This document shows, one piece after another, positions 10,821-22,075 of a stretch of 64,000 nt of DNA; positions within the stretch are counted from its first letter, which is position 1, and each line of letters starts with the position of its first letter. This DNA is from Bidens hawaiensis (lineage: Eukaryota > Streptophyta > Magnoliopsida > Asterales > Asteraceae): NCBI GenBank assembly GCA_021521415.1, contig JAIQDT010000303.1, positions 682,001-746,000 of the forward strand. Reading direction: 5' to 3'. The notes beneath the pieces are model-generated. The model made no database searches. It worked only from the letters and a program-made list of their open reading frames with translations, and was not told where the DNA came from. Position numbers and translations under genes: made by a program.

Positions 10821-12302
10821 CTACTTAACTGATTCATATTCCCTGTCATCATTAGTTTTTCTTCTTTTATTCACATCTTCAATCACCTTTGCCATGTCAT
10901 CAACCAGAGCCTTTTGGTACAGTTTATCAATGGAGTCAAAGGATTGTATATTTAAAAATGCAGGCTTATACCCAGCCTTTATCAGAATTTTCCTTCTATT
11001 CTCTCTCTCTCTCCATCCTTCAGCTTCAGAGGCTATGACTTCATTGGATAATCTTTGAAGATGTTTCAAGTCATAGCCCAAACTCATCAAATAGTCTCTA
11101 TCTTCATTTTCCATTTCAGTCTCCTTAGACTCCTCATTTTCTTCATTCTCAACTTCCAAATCAATCACATCTTCAAGATTATGAAGAGCCTCAATCATTG
11201 GTTTTTCAACATTTGCAGATTGAGCCCTCCTTCTTTCTTCAAACTTTTCTGATCTCAATTTATACACCATTTTCTTTACAGATTTCTGTCTTTTAGTTTT
11301 TGGTGTCTCAACTTCATATGCAACCTTTCTTTTCAAAGATGATAGAGTTGGAGTGGATGTGTCAGGTTGCTCTACTTCAGTTTCTGGTTTTTCAATTATG
11401 ATTTCCTCATCCACTAACTCTGATTCTTCAATAACAGGTTCATCTATATGAGTCTTTTCAGATTCTTCAGTAACTTCTTTAATAATGGGCTCATTTGGTT
11501 CAACATGCTCTTCAACTCTTGGTTCTCCTTCTTTACTCAAATTAATGAAGTCTTGTTGAGCCTTTCTTGCTGCTATCACTATCTTTGGATGATGTCTCTC
11601 TGGATTATTCAGATTGAGTATAATATCCTTCATTATGACCAATTTAACCATAGTACTTGCTGAGATTTCAATGGTTTCATCTTCTTCATGGATAACTGGT
11701 CCCAAGCCAAGTTCTTGTTCCTTTTCAGGATTTTCAAATTCAGTCACTGATTGTTCTGGTTCATGGGTTATTGGCTCTTCAGGCTCGGTGGTAACTGGTT
11801 CTTCAATCTGGGTAGTCTCTTGTTCAATTTCATTTTCTATTTCAACCTCGACAGATTCAGATTCAGGCATTTCAGGTTCACTTGTTGCAGGCTCTTCCTA
11901 TTCCGCTGACACAGGTTCTTCAGTTTTGTCCCGTTCTTGTTCTTGTTTATCAATATTCATATTATCTCTCAAGGCATCAAGTGTAGCCTTGATTGCCTCA
12001 TCAGCCTCTTTCAGTTTCCTTTCATCTGCCTCTTCTTTCTCTTTCAAGTTGATAAGTGCTTCAATCACTTCCTGAGGAATTTCCTCTTCCTCTTCTTGAT
12101 CCAAAGACTCTTACTCTTCATTTATCAATCTCATAGCAGTCTTCACAGATTCAACTTCTGCTATATCTGGATCAATTATATTCTCTCTGTGCAGTATGTC
12201 ATCAGATTGAACATTGTGTTGGGGCAGGGGATGTAGATCAACATCAGTAACTGCAATCCCCTTTCCCTTTGCTTTTCTTTTCAAAATTTCTTCTTCTGTT
12301 TC
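10821..12302 (-). pseudogene. SireB 3' ORF, acidic middle part
   Basis: Open blocks at 12104-11898 and 11870-10821 share one frame, with stops between. The composition is extremely acidic (repeated EEPxTxEPE and ESEEVE-like runs) with long predicted helices. A basic patch with SLKRK and KTKRQKSVKK at about 11275-11335 resembles a bipartite nuclear localisation signal. The plus-strand open frames here are antisense shadows of this low-complexity sequence. I know of no enzyme with this make-up; a structural or chromatin-contact role is speculative. Confidence 0.75.
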
Positions 12303-12851
12303 TTATTTTTCCTCATTCTCTAAATTTCCCTCATCATATGCTTGATTGATCATGTTTAAGGCATTTGATGGTTCAATCTCCATATCCTCCTCTTCTGAAC
12401 TTTCATATAATTTATCAATTAAACTCAAGCCTTCTGCACCTTCAGTTTTCTCCCCCTGTTTTGGTGCATCTGAGGTCTTCTCAACCTCAGATTGCCCCTC
12501 AAGGGTTCGAATCTTCAATAAAGCTTCATTTAGTGCAACTTCCAATGACGAGTTCCTTGCAGCCAAAATGGCATTCTGTTCTTTTAACAATATGTTCTCA
12601 AACTCAAGTCTTGCATTATCACAAACAACATCATATAGGTTAGGCCTTGATTGTGGGGTTTCTTGAATTGGCTTTGGAGCGGGTTCAAAGGATGGGATTG
12701 GTTGAGTTGGTGGGGTAGGTTCAGAAGCAAGTTGATCTTGAATGGGTTGGGTTGACTGAGGTGGTGAAGGAATGTTATCTGTCGGCTCATTGTCAGAAGA
12801 AAACAGGTTCAGTGGTGGCTGGCGAAGTGATAACATTGTCATTTTCATCAT
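12303..12851 (-). pseudogene. SireB 3' ORF, Pro-rich and helical segment
   Basis: Begins with a Pro/Gln/Ser-rich linker (PSPPQSTQPIQDQ), then a helix LEFENILLKEQNAILAARN likely to form a coiled coil, then an acidic region ending at a TAA. It is offset by one frame from the N-terminal block; the two overlap at 12793-12851, so a frameshift mutation joins them. Together with its neighbours it forms one degraded gene. Confidence 0.75.
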
Positions 12852-13992
12852 TCACCTCAATGGAATCTGTGCCATCATGATAGACTGTAGGAGGTGGTGA
12901 GGCTGATGGAGTTATCTTGTTGACTGTTTCTGCACCTTCTGTTACATCTTGAGTTACAAAAGTATCATCATTCATTTGCTCAGCAGCTTGGTTAACTACA
13001 CTCTCAACTTGTGCAACTACCTCCTCCTGCACCTCAACTTCAGCATTACCTGCCTCATATGCAGCCTGCACAATCAAAGGCAAATTTTCCTCAATTGCCT
13101 CTTGTGCAGCATCATCATTACCAATCATCTTGTCATTTCCACCTTCCGCACCATCATCACCATCATTACTATTACCATCATTATTTGCACCATCACTATT
13201 CCCTGGAGTCCTTGGTACATCAATAGCTTCTAATGCTGGTACGAGCAACCATGGTAGTAAATCCCATTCATCATTATCAACAAACTTGCTTTTAGCATCT
13301 TTCAATCCCTTGCAAATGTTTGGATTCTGCAATCCCAACACGTCACCAGTCCGTTGAAGATCAGGCAAAACCCTGTCTATCAAAATCTGTAGAAACCTCG
13401 GATACATGAGGAATCTTTGTCCTTCTACCTTCTCTGCATTGGAAACCAACCCTTGAAAGATAAGTCTTGAAACATTAAAAGGTTTCTTATAGAGTATTGC
13501 CACAGTGAGAGTCCCAAGCTCTCTGCTTAATAAAGTCCAAGCCCCTCTCCTAGGAGATAAGGACTGGGTCACATGGTGAATTAAGAACCAGTAGATCAAT
13601 GGAAAACTCCCCTTTTGAAACTGCCCCTCCTTCACTCCTCCTTAATAGCCCATCATCTCTTGAAAGACTCTCAATAGCCTTGGGACAGAGTATGACAGCT
13701 GATCCCAAAAGTTGTCATTTTGGTCTAGTGCAGCTCTGATTGAGGCTTATGTTATCTCAATGTTGTGATTCAGAACCGACGCCTCAAATCTCTCTCCGTT
13801 GACATCGTTGACATAAGTTGCAGAACCCCAAAAATCCAAAATATGATTCTTGTAGATTGTGGGATTTTCAGTTAATGCCACCAGCAGATTAGAGTTGCTT
13901 AAGAAATTTATCATTGGCTCCAACTCGCGGTTTTCATCATCTATCTCCAACTGAGCGCACATATTGTGCCGTTTTTCGAATTTAAACGCCAT
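12793..13992 (-). pseudogene. SireB 3' ORF, conserved N-terminal domain (env-position protein)
   Basis: Starts at an ATG at 13992 (MAFKFEKRHNM). Two in-frame stops lie near 13747 and 13645. The domain of about 250 residues has INFLSNSNLLVALTENPTIY, ILDFWGSATY, FQKGSFPLIYWFLIHHV and a RFLMYPRFLQILID stretch. Equivalent positions occur in the 3' ORFs of SireC (32497 down) and SireD (48122 up). After it comes an Asn/Asp/Gly-rich linker. The position after pol is where Sireviruses carry the so-called env-like gene, but no signal peptide or anchor is visible. The whole gene spans 13992-9657, about 1445 codons. Confidence 0.8.
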
Positions 13993-14429
13993 CAGTTCGG
14001 CAAAGATAAAATAATGTCAGTACACAAAGTTGCAAAACTAATATATGAGGATTGATAGATTATTAATGATGTCTTCAATTAACCTGTTCCGTAGTAATAT
14101 GCGTACCTGTCAGAACAAGTAAACAATTAGTCAAAAGTTCAATTAGAAACCCTACTTTCGAAATCGGTGTGACGATTATCGAATAACGATGTCTTACCGA
14201 AGTCTAAACAGAGCTAATCGCTGTAATCGAAGTAAAATTAATCAGGTATTGAAGCAGCGAACAAGAGGGAGATAGCACGAGCAAGATGGTTTTTGCGATT
14301 AGGTTTAAAAGAGGAAGAGAGATGTGAAAAAGTTTCTAAGTCCCCCTTTTATACCTAACGTTTGGGTGGTACAATACCTTGGTTTGTCGTCTAGCACACG
14401 ACAGTTGTCATTTAATTTCAAATTTAATT

Positions 14430-15260
14430 GTACCTCCCTTGCTCAAGTATACAGCCAAAGTAAAAGCTAGCCCCCTCTGTACACGAGTACATGGTACAAC
14501 CCTTGCTCGATGTACTTGGAATATTCTCTGTCCTTGCTCGAGTACATGGTACAACCAGTATACGAGGCAGAGTAGTATTCCTATAGACTTGTGCTCGATT
14601 TCCTTTCTAAAAGTTTCAACTTACTGGAGTATCAAGTCATACTCGAGGTGTAGAGTGCTCGAGTGTACTTGTCAATTTATTCAATAGTCCTGAGTCATAC
14701 AAGTAAGCAGACCTTACTCGACTATGCATCATGCTCGAGATACTTAGAAATATATCATCAATACTCTATGCTTGAGATGTATTCCAGTGTTAGAAACTTT
14801 GCTCGACTCTATAGCTCTATGTGCTCGACGTACTTCTATGCTCGAAGGCCTTAGCAGATTAAATCTTTCCTATTCCTGTACTAGAACTCACTACCTGTCT
14901 AGCTCTCAAGTTTGATCGAACTATTCCACAAAATGTTCCATCATGTTTCTTAGCTCAAATTCTTATACCTAAGTATCTAGCACACAATGATGCTCGAAAC
15001 ACATAAATGTCTCCTATCATTCAGTTCTTTTTGCTCGAAAAATTAGATCTTAACTACCTACCATGCAATCATGCTCGAAACACTATAACATCAATTTTCA
15101 TAGCATAGCTGGTGCTCCAAGATAAGATTCATGCTCAAAACACTTAAACAAAATTTTCAGTATGCTTGAGAGTAAGAGTCATGCTCCAAACACTTAACAA
15201 CAAAATTTTCATGTCATGCTCAAAACTGATGTTAATTCACACGTCACATAGTATGCTTGA
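14430..15260. repeat. Field of TGCTCGA words in the SireB spacer
   Basis: TGCTCGA, with variants ending AA, AG or CG, recurs every 20-60 bp (for example near 14502, 14536, 14592, 14730, 14812, 14840 and 14990). Spacing is irregular, so this is a dispersed word and not a tandem array. Confidence 0.8.
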
Positions 15261-15689
15261 AGCAGTGATACTTAAGCAAGCACAGTCACTTAACTGAATA
15301 TGCATGTCAGTTTGAAAATCACAACTGCTAAGCCACTAACCCAAGACATGATTAATCATGTCTTGTGCTCAAAATTTCAATTTTTCCCAAGGAATAATCA
15401 TTGTAGAACAGTAAGTTAAATTGAGCAATTTGTTTAAGGTGACTTGAGAGATCAAAATCTAGTTCAAAATAAAATTCATTTTAAGTGATTGGAAAAATCT
15501 CAATTATGGGATCAGACTAGTTAAAACAACAATCACACCACTTCATGGTTAGTGTTATTATGACTCAAGTCAGGTTGACAGCAGTATACTTAGCATAATG
15601 GTCATTGCATTTTCTATGATACATTTAGGATTCAATTAGAGCATAAGATAGGAATGGTTATCACTATAGCTTCAGATTGCCTCTAATCT

Positions 15690-15752
15690 CTTCTCAAAGC
15701 GTATTTAGCTTTCTCTAAATCACCCCGAATTGACTCCGACCCCCTGATGCCT
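15690..15752 (-). other. Conserved spacer block 1 (SIRGDL-KAKYALR)
   Basis: The minus strand reads GSESIRGDLEKAKYALR and aligns with 33700-33752 of SireC (GSKSIRGDLGKAKYALR). About five of the seven codon differences are synonymous, which suggests a short coding segment rather than conserved DNA alone. No start codon or long frame surrounds it in SireB. Confidence 0.6.
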
Positions 15753-16089
15753 GGTCAAAATTGATTTTTGTATAATAGAGCAGTTATTTAGTTATATTTT
15801 GTCTTTGATAACAGACTGTAAGGTTGAACATTGGACTTACATGCCATCCGGACTTACATGCCTTACATTCAGGGTGTTTATGACTTACTTGTATGCCCCA
15901 CCCCTGTAGTTCCCTTAGTGCCCCTTAAGTCATGAAATCAGATAACTTATTTATTTATATATATTATACTTTTGATCTTTTTATACTTTGCAATCTCTCT
16001 CTTTCTCTTTTCTTTTGAGAGGTTTTCCATATATGAATAATTTATTTTTGCTCAAATACGTTATAGATATTTTTATAGACCAGAAACAC

Positions 16090-16370
16090 CAACGGGCTCG
16101 TGTATGATTGGATAATGACCTTTCTGCCCATCATTCGGAGATATATGCTAGAGAACATACCTTATGTTCCAATGTTTCACCACATCATACTTAGCAAATT
16201 TAAGTGTATATCACATATTGCAACTACAGACTATGGAAAGCTACCATACTTTGCCAGTGACTATACTCAAAGCCTTTTGAACTTATAAATCCACGGGTTA
16301 GTTATCTTTAACAGTTTTCTATCATTTCCCAATGTAGGTTGGATTCAATCTCCCAGAAAACAGTGTTGCT
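16090..16370 (-). other. Conserved spacer block 2 (PND-QKG-YP-IHEP)
   Basis: About 280 bp alignable with 34010-34285 of SireC. The best part reads PNDGQKGHYPIIHEP on the minus strand. A second shared patch contains GGTTGGATTCAAT (16334-16346). Whether it acts as peptide, RNA structure or splice control is unknown. Confidence 0.6.
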
Positions 16371-16549
16371 TAGTCAAAAAAAATTTACCAATTTAAAAAA
16401 AAAAAAAACATTTCCTTTTGAGAGTTCAATTGAAGAACAGTTATTTTTAAAGATGGTGTTGTCATTTAAGCATTTGTAACAAGCACACACTTTCACAGGA
16501 TCAAAACACAAACATTTAGATAGCATAAAACCAACAAATCATCACTTAA

Positions 16550-17000
16550 GTCTGTCGAGCATGCTCAGAACTTCATCGCGCATGCCCGAAAGTCTATTGG
16601 GCAACCTTAGAAGTATATTATTTCAATGAATGTGATCGATAAACTTTAACTTTGTGCTAGAACAGTAATTTGCAAAGAATAAGCACGATATCCTAAACAC
16701 ATGTACATGCTCGACCACTGGTAACAACAATCATTCTCGAGTTACTTGAGAAAGACTTCAAGTATGGATTGTTTGTGCTCGAAGAGCATTAAACACCCAT
16801 CTACTACAGAAGCATGCTCGAAACATTTGCAAAAGTTTTCAAGACAACATTCTATGCTTGAGCTGTTGAGCAATGACATCTGTGCTTGAATGACTTAGAA
16901 TAGTCTTACAGGAGCCTATGCTTGTGCTCGAAGAGAAACAATCACATTATCAAGCACAGATTCATGCTCAAAGTACTTAGAATCTTAAAAGTTCATCATG
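16550..17000. repeat. Second field of TGCTCGA words
   Basis: At least six copies or near copies (for example around 16709, 16778, 16814 and 16926), close to the RNase H stop codon of SireB. Confidence 0.7.
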
Positions 17001-17186
17001 CAGGCACAGATCAAAGTACCAAAATCTGAAATTAACACAGTTAATAGAAATTCCACATAAGAACAGTCACAAACATGATTCATGCAATTTGAGTAATCAT
17101 TTAAGCATAGCACTTTTATCATGCAAACATTCAAAGTGAGTAACATAGATCATCAGTAAGCACCTCACTTGAGCACACATCCTAAA

Positions 17187-17675
17187 TTAAACCTCATCAG
17201 CATTTATAATTCCTAGGCATTTTAACAGAAAATGAAACCTGGTCTTATCTAAAGGTTTGGTGAACAAATCAGCCAAATTATCAGATGTGTCTACCCTTTT
17301 CATTTCTATTAGCCCTTTTTCCTGACAATCCCTAATTAAATGATGTCTAATTTCAATGTGCTAAGTCTTAGAATGTCGGACTGGATTCTTAACAATAAAC
17401 ATAGCAGCAGTATTATCAATTAAGATAGGAGTAAGTAAGAAATTCAGACCATAGTCCAGCAGTTAATTTTGAATCCACAAAACCTATGCACAGCAAGCAG
17501 AGGCAGCAATATACTCAGCTTCAGCAGTGGAGATTGACACTGTAGTTTGCTTCTTGCATTGCCAAGACACCAGCCTGTTCCCTAGAAACTGGCATCCTCC
17601 AGAGGTTGATTTTCTACTCATGTTGCAACCATCATAGTCACTGTCTGTGTAGGCATACTTGCTCTGAAGTCCCAT
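17187..17675 (-). pseudogene. SireB RNase H
   Basis: Reads KYAYTDSDYDG (first Asp), KKQTTVSISTAEAEYIAAS (Glu), IDNTAA (Asp), then HIEIRHHLIRD and DLFTKPLDKTRFHFL to a stop at 17187. Three in-frame stops interrupt it after the AEAEY motif. All three catalytic residues are present. Upstream it joins straight to the pre-RT linker, because RT has been deleted. Confidence 0.9.
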
Positions 17676-18540
17676 TTTGTGCCAATAGCATACTTGCCTC
17701 TGGGCTTGTCAACCAAGTCCATACATGTAAGTCTCTGAATTGGGCTAATTCCTCCTGTATAGCTTCTACCCAGCAATTGTCTTTCAAAGCTTGATTAATG
17801 TTCTTTGGTTCAACTTGGGATAAGAAGCAGGCATACAGGCAGATGTTTGCGTTTTCAGAAGAACTTCTTGTCACTCTTTCATGCAAGTCTCCTATTATGT
17901 TTTCTACAGGATGGTTTCTTTCATTAGAGGTGGACTGCACAACTTGTTGTGCAGAAACTTCTGTCTCTAGATTTGTCATGTTTAACTCAGCAGATTCATC
18001 TTAAATTCTTACTTGGGATTCTTCATTTGCTTGAACTTGATTTATCTCTGATGAAGAAGCTTCATTTGACCCAAATTGTAGAGAGTCAAACAAAGACTGG
18101 AACCTATCTTCAAATTTATTTATCCTTTCAGTCTGAACAGGTTGCTGACTTTTAATTGGTTCACTTTCTACTTCACTTGGTCCTTCATTAGAGACTTCCA
18201 CTGCATCATCTTGTCAATTTGTATCAACTTCAGTAGCTTGACAGTTGTTCCTTTCAAAGTTAAATCCATTAGAATCAGGAGCAACAGATGACCATAGCTT
18301 GTCTAGATCAACTTGTCTTTGTTTTTCTTTTTCTTCAAAGCTGGTTCTGTACAAGCTGTCATCCATATCGTCACTATAGATTTTGAAGGACTTGATCATA
18401 TTTTCCAAGTCAAATAGGCACTTGGGTCCTTCAACATTATTGAAATGGTTTTCATTGAAAATTATATCATAAGACTCAATAACCACCATGTGCTCTTTCA
18501 CATAGACTCTATAAGCTTTTGAATGAGATGAATAGCCCAC
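17638..18540 (-). pseudogene. SireB integrase-RT linker with RT deletion junction
   Basis: Covers the acidic linker and the start of RT: VEPKNINQALKDNCWVEAIQEELAQF, then a KYAIGTKW-type box. Just after this, at about 17660-17690, the reading switches to RNase H, so the whole RT palm with its YVDD box is missing (roughly 0.9 kb expected). The 10-mer GCAAGTATGC occurs on both sides of the junction. Stops at 18001 and 18214 break the linker. Confidence 0.85.
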
Positions 18541-19690
18541 AAAGAAACATTCCAGTGATTTGGACTAGAACTTGTTCAAATAGTCCTTTGTATTCAGGAG
18601 TGAGCATCTGCATCCAAAAGGCTTTAAGAACTTCACATAAGGCTTTCTTTTAAACATAACCTCATATGGAGTCTTATTTTGAGCCTTGTTCAATAGAACC
18701 CTGTTCTACACATAACATGCAGTGTTGATTGCTTCTGCCAAGACAGTGACTGGCAGGTTTGCATCAACAATCATGGTCCTTGCAGCTTCAATTAATGTTC
18801 TTTTTTTTCTTTCTACAACACCATTTTGTTCAGGAGTTCTGGGAGCACTGTATTGTTGAAAGATACCCTTAGAAGTGCAGAATTCATCCATAGTTCCATT
18901 CTTGAACTCTGTCCCATTGTCACTTCTAATGACCTTCACCTTCCTCTCAAGCTGATTTTCCATTTTTAGCACATACGTTCTGATCAACTCTGCAGTTTCA
19001 TCTTTTCTACCCATAAAGTATACCCAAGTAAACCTTGAATAGTCATCAGTAATCACCAGGCAGTATCTTTTCTTTCCAATACTTGGAACACTTACGGGAC
19101 CAAATAGATCCATGGGTAACAATTCCAATACCTCATCAATAGTGTTTATCATTTTGCTTTTATATGAGGATTTGTGTTGTTTCCGTTTCAGGGAAGATGT
19201 GCATTTTTCTTCCAATTTGAACTCTTTTATGGGAAGGCCAACAACATGTTCACCTTTTACAAGTTTGTTCATGTTCTTTAAGTTCACATGACACGTCTAC
19301 CTATGCCATAGCTTAGTTTCATTTTCAGTTGATTTTGACACAAATCATGAACCACCTCTTGAAGTTGTATTGTTCATTCTCAGTTCATAGAGGTTGCCTT
19401 TTCTTGGAGCCATCATCATAATCATATCAGTTGAAATCACAAATTCGGGCTTCAATATCAGGTAGTTTTCATCATTAAAAGCCACCTTGTATCCTTTGTC
19501 ACAGACTTGAGAAATGCTAAGCAAATTGTATTGCAGTCCTTCAACACGCAGTACATTCTGATTCCTTTGCTGTTGAAATGTTGAAATGTTTGCTATTGGG
19601 GCCTGTTTGGATTTTGGTAGGGGTTCTGGTTGGTAATCTGATTCCTTTGCTGCTGGAAATTTTGATTCTGGTTCTAGTAGAATTGATTTG
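18541..19690 (-). pseudogene. SireB GAG-pre-integrase and integrase core
   Basis: Begins with NLLSISQVCDKGY, a degenerate LWHR..CH zinc box, then the integrase core: MDLFGPVSVPSIGKKRYCLV (first Asp), VIRSDNGTEFKN (second Asp), PEQNGVVERKKRTLIE (Glu). The catalytic acids are intact, but a stop near 18704 and others flank the core. Protease, second zinc knuckle and coiled coil expected upstream are absent; the zinc-knuckle end of Gag lies only about 100 bp away. This is a second internal deletion. Confidence 0.88.
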
Positions 19691-20692
19691 ATTCAATTGA
19701 TTTCTAGCTTGCTTGGCATGTTACATTCTCTGGCAAAGTGTCCAGGTTGTTGACAGTTATAACAGATGGCCTTCGATTTGTCAAATCCAATTCTTTTAGT
19801 TGGACCATTGAAGCTTGTTCTACCTGTCCTGTTATACAATCTCTTGCTCCTCACTGCTAGCATAGCTGCTTGCCATTTAATGTCCATATCTTCTAAATCG
19901 TCAACATCTATTTGTTCTAGATCTTCTTGCAAAATGCTTGTATTTATCATAGTCTTGGCCGCAAAGGCATGGTATGACTCAGTGAACATGGAGAACAAGG
20001 CATGGTAGTCTATTCCTTGAGTTGGGTTGTGCTGCATGAATGTAGTCTGCCCATTTGCTGGAGATGGTGTATCATCTTCAATCAGCTGAATATTGAATCT
20101 TGATTGGTTACTGCAAGATGAGCTTGTTTCTGATGGTTCCTCAACAATAGGCTGTTGATTCTTGATTGAGAGGTTGCCCATTGGTGCTACAAGAGCATTG
20201 TTCATTTGAAAACTTGGCTTGTCCTCTCGAATCATATGGTTCTCAATCATCTCATGTTCTGCAACCTTGAGAAAGGCAATCACATCATCCAATTTAAAGT
20301 TTGGAAAACTGGCCTTTTCTTTGATGAACTTGCTGGCAGTGTACCACTAACCAGACAGAGATGATAAAAGTTTCTTGTTCAGATCAAAATCAGATATCTG
20401 AAGGTCTGTTGTTCTAATTTCATTCACAATCATCATGAACCTTTGTCAGTTCAACGGTTGCGTTGTTGTTTGGAGCTGTTGAAGGAACGTAGTTTCCTTT
20501 AGTGATGGAAGTCCAGAGCTCTGGGTCATTGTAGTTCACAGTTGCTTCAAAGAGCACCATCCATTTTATGAAGTTTTCTTGTCCAAGCAACCTTGGAATC
20601 TTGTTTGTGGATACTTCTTGGTCTTCCATTTCAGTAGATCTGGAGTTTGCAGTAGTTAAAGCAGAGTAAAGCTTCAAGCTTTTTCACAACCT
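19691..20692 (-). pseudogene. SireB gag remnant with one CCHC knuckle
   Basis: The N-terminal block (20677-20420) has IPRLLGQENFIKWMVLFEATV, the start of a Copia Gag. The second block (20292-19693) ends with ICYNCQQPGHFAREC, a CX2CX4HX4C zinc knuckle that binds RNA. Stops and frameshifts separate them at 20293-20419. The Gag is far shorter than that of SireC, because the segment after the first knuckle has been deleted. Confidence 0.85.
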
Positions 20693-20723
20693 TCTGTCCC
20701 GTGGCCTTCAGCGAGCTTACTCA

Positions 20724-20736
20724 GGTTCTGATACCA
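20724..20736 (-). promoter_or_regulatory. SireB primer-binding site
   Basis: The minus strand reads TGGTATCAGAACC next to the 5' LTR and is complementary to initiator tRNA-Met. Confidence 0.9.
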
Positions 20737-20738
20737 CT

Positions 20739-21796
20739 TGTCAGGACCGTGAGTCGGATGAAACCTTAGAAAGGTTGACAAGAACACACCGACTCGATTA
20801 CCCAAAAGGCCTATTGAATATCCCAGTAGAATCAGGATATCCAACGAATGGGAACGAATGGGTCTGAATAATAAACACAAAACAGCAATAAATGGTCAAT
20901 CAAAGCTCATTCAATACACAAAGATTCACTATAATAAATACATCATTAATGGAACAGTGAAAGGAATGTCTAGGGTTTTGTGTGACGGCGGCGGTGATTG
21001 TACGAGAAAATAAAGAGAATATTCTATGGAATGTTTTTCGTATTCAGTGTATGCCAGCCTGTATTCCGTCTGAAAACCGTGTGAAAAACCGCGCCCTAAA
21101 AGGTATCCTAGGACCCCTATTTATAGACCCTGACAGTCCTTCTAGAAGTTCCTAATAATTATTTAATGAAATAGAAAATAATACAAGTGTCGAGTCCTCG
21201 AGCAAGATAACAATCTCGCTGGAGCAAGCTCACTATGCTAGGTATGCTCATTGACTGTCCTCGAGCATACTTTACTTAGAATATATTCAGTGAACATATT
21301 CCCTTCCACTAGACTTCATTCTTCTTGACTAGTCCATGCTTTGCTAGAACCAATCCATCGAGCAAGCTCATTCTTCTTAATGTCTTCAACTTTTCTTATT
21401 CAGCAATCTTTATCATGATCGGATGTAAATCTTGCTCGGGAACTGAACTGTGCTCGAAGTCCTTTCTTTGATCACTTGACATCTTCTTATTGCACCCATG
21501 CTTGTCCCCATGTGCTCGATCATCCTGTGCTCGTAACACTTAGTTAAAACTTGTATGATCAAGCTGCTTGCTCTATTGGCAATCCATGCTCGATAGAAGA
21601 ATACTCTTGCTTGTTGAAGTGTAGCTTGCTCGAAGCCTTAACACTTAGAAGAATCAACCATTTAAGGTTCTGAAGACGTTGCTCGAAGTAGTAAAACCAT
21701 GCTTGATCGTCTAGGCTTGCTCGAAGTCCATACTTAGCCGTTTTCTGAGGTGGTTAAGAAGATTCCAATCTTCCTTATCATAAATCCGACCCAACA
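20739..21796 (-). repeat. SireB 5' LTR
   Basis: 1058 bp, uninterrupted copy of the LTR split by TekayA on the left. It carries the TATA-like box at 21117-21126 and TGCTCGA words through its last 550 bp. The open frame at 20674-20880 is LTR read-through. Confidence 0.95.
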
Positions 21797-21801
21797 CTTA
21801 A
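21797..21801. repeat. Target-site duplication CTTAA of SireB (right copy)
   Basis: Pairs with CTCAA at 385-389, one transition apart. The SireA RNase H codons read across it. Confidence 0.85.
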
Positions 21802-21824
21802 TATGCTTAGTTTTAGAGTGGTTA

Positions 21825-22075
21825 CTACTAAAAAATTAGCCTAAAGAAACCTTTATTTTACAAAAAAAATTGCGTTAGGTGAACTTGCATCAGACCTAAT
21901 GCAACTTTTTTGTTAGATAATGCAACTGTTTTTTCAAATGCAACATTTTAAAAAGGTTGCATTTGAAAGAAACAGTTGCGTTATCTGATAAAAAAGTTGC
22001 ATTAGGTCTAATGTAACTTCACCTAATGCAGCTTTTTTATAAAATAAAGGTTTCCTTAGGGCAATCTTTTTGTAG
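21825..22075. mobile_element. 251-bp foldback MITE, mariner/Stowaway-like
   Basis: Inserted in SireA RNase H with a TA duplication (21823-21824 and 22076-22077). The termini CTACTAAAAAATTAGCC and CTACAAAAAGATTGCC are inverted, and the inverted similarity continues almost to the centre, so a transcript would form one long hairpin. It has no ORF. Removing it and one TA restores an N-P-V-N-H reading. The TA target suggests the Tc1/mariner superfamily; the family itself is not recognised. Confidence 0.85.

Larger units (their letters stand above)
13993..17186 (-). other. SireB spacer between pol and the 3' ORF
   Basis: About 3.2 kb without a convincing long gene. It holds two fields of TGCTCGA words (14430-15260 and 16550-17000), a conserved block at about 15690-15752, and a second conserved stretch at 16090-16370. 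Both conserved pieces align in the same order with the SireC spacer. Open frames of 60-100 codons here (14379-14854, 16100-16288) are not supported. Confidence 0.75.
390..21796 (-). mobile_element. SireB: Copia/Sirevirus nested in the SireA RNase H
   Basis: It is bounded by LTRs of 1058 bp each (390-888 plus 8743-9301, and 20739-21796) that start TGTCAGGACC and end ACCCAACA. Flanks are CTCAA (385-389) and CTTAA (21797-21801), a 5-bp duplication with one transition. A tRNA-Met primer site lies at 20724-20736 and a polypurine tract at 9302-9313, both in minus orientation. The inside holds a remnant gag, integrase and RNase H, a 3 kb spacer and a very long 3' ORF. Protease and most of RT are deleted, so it cannot have moved by itself in this form. 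The LTRs differ at roughly 7% of the first 200 bp by eye. Confidence 0.93.

Noticed and set aside
11448..12236. Several plus-strand open frames of 70-150 codons rich in Ser and Phe
   Set aside because: They are antisense to the acidic 3' ORF of SireB; Glu/Lys-rich codons read backwards give Ser/Phe/Leu frames.
14430..15260. CRISPR-like or satellite array
   Set aside because: The 7-bp words are irregularly spaced with unrelated sequence between; this is a eukaryotic retroelement spacer.
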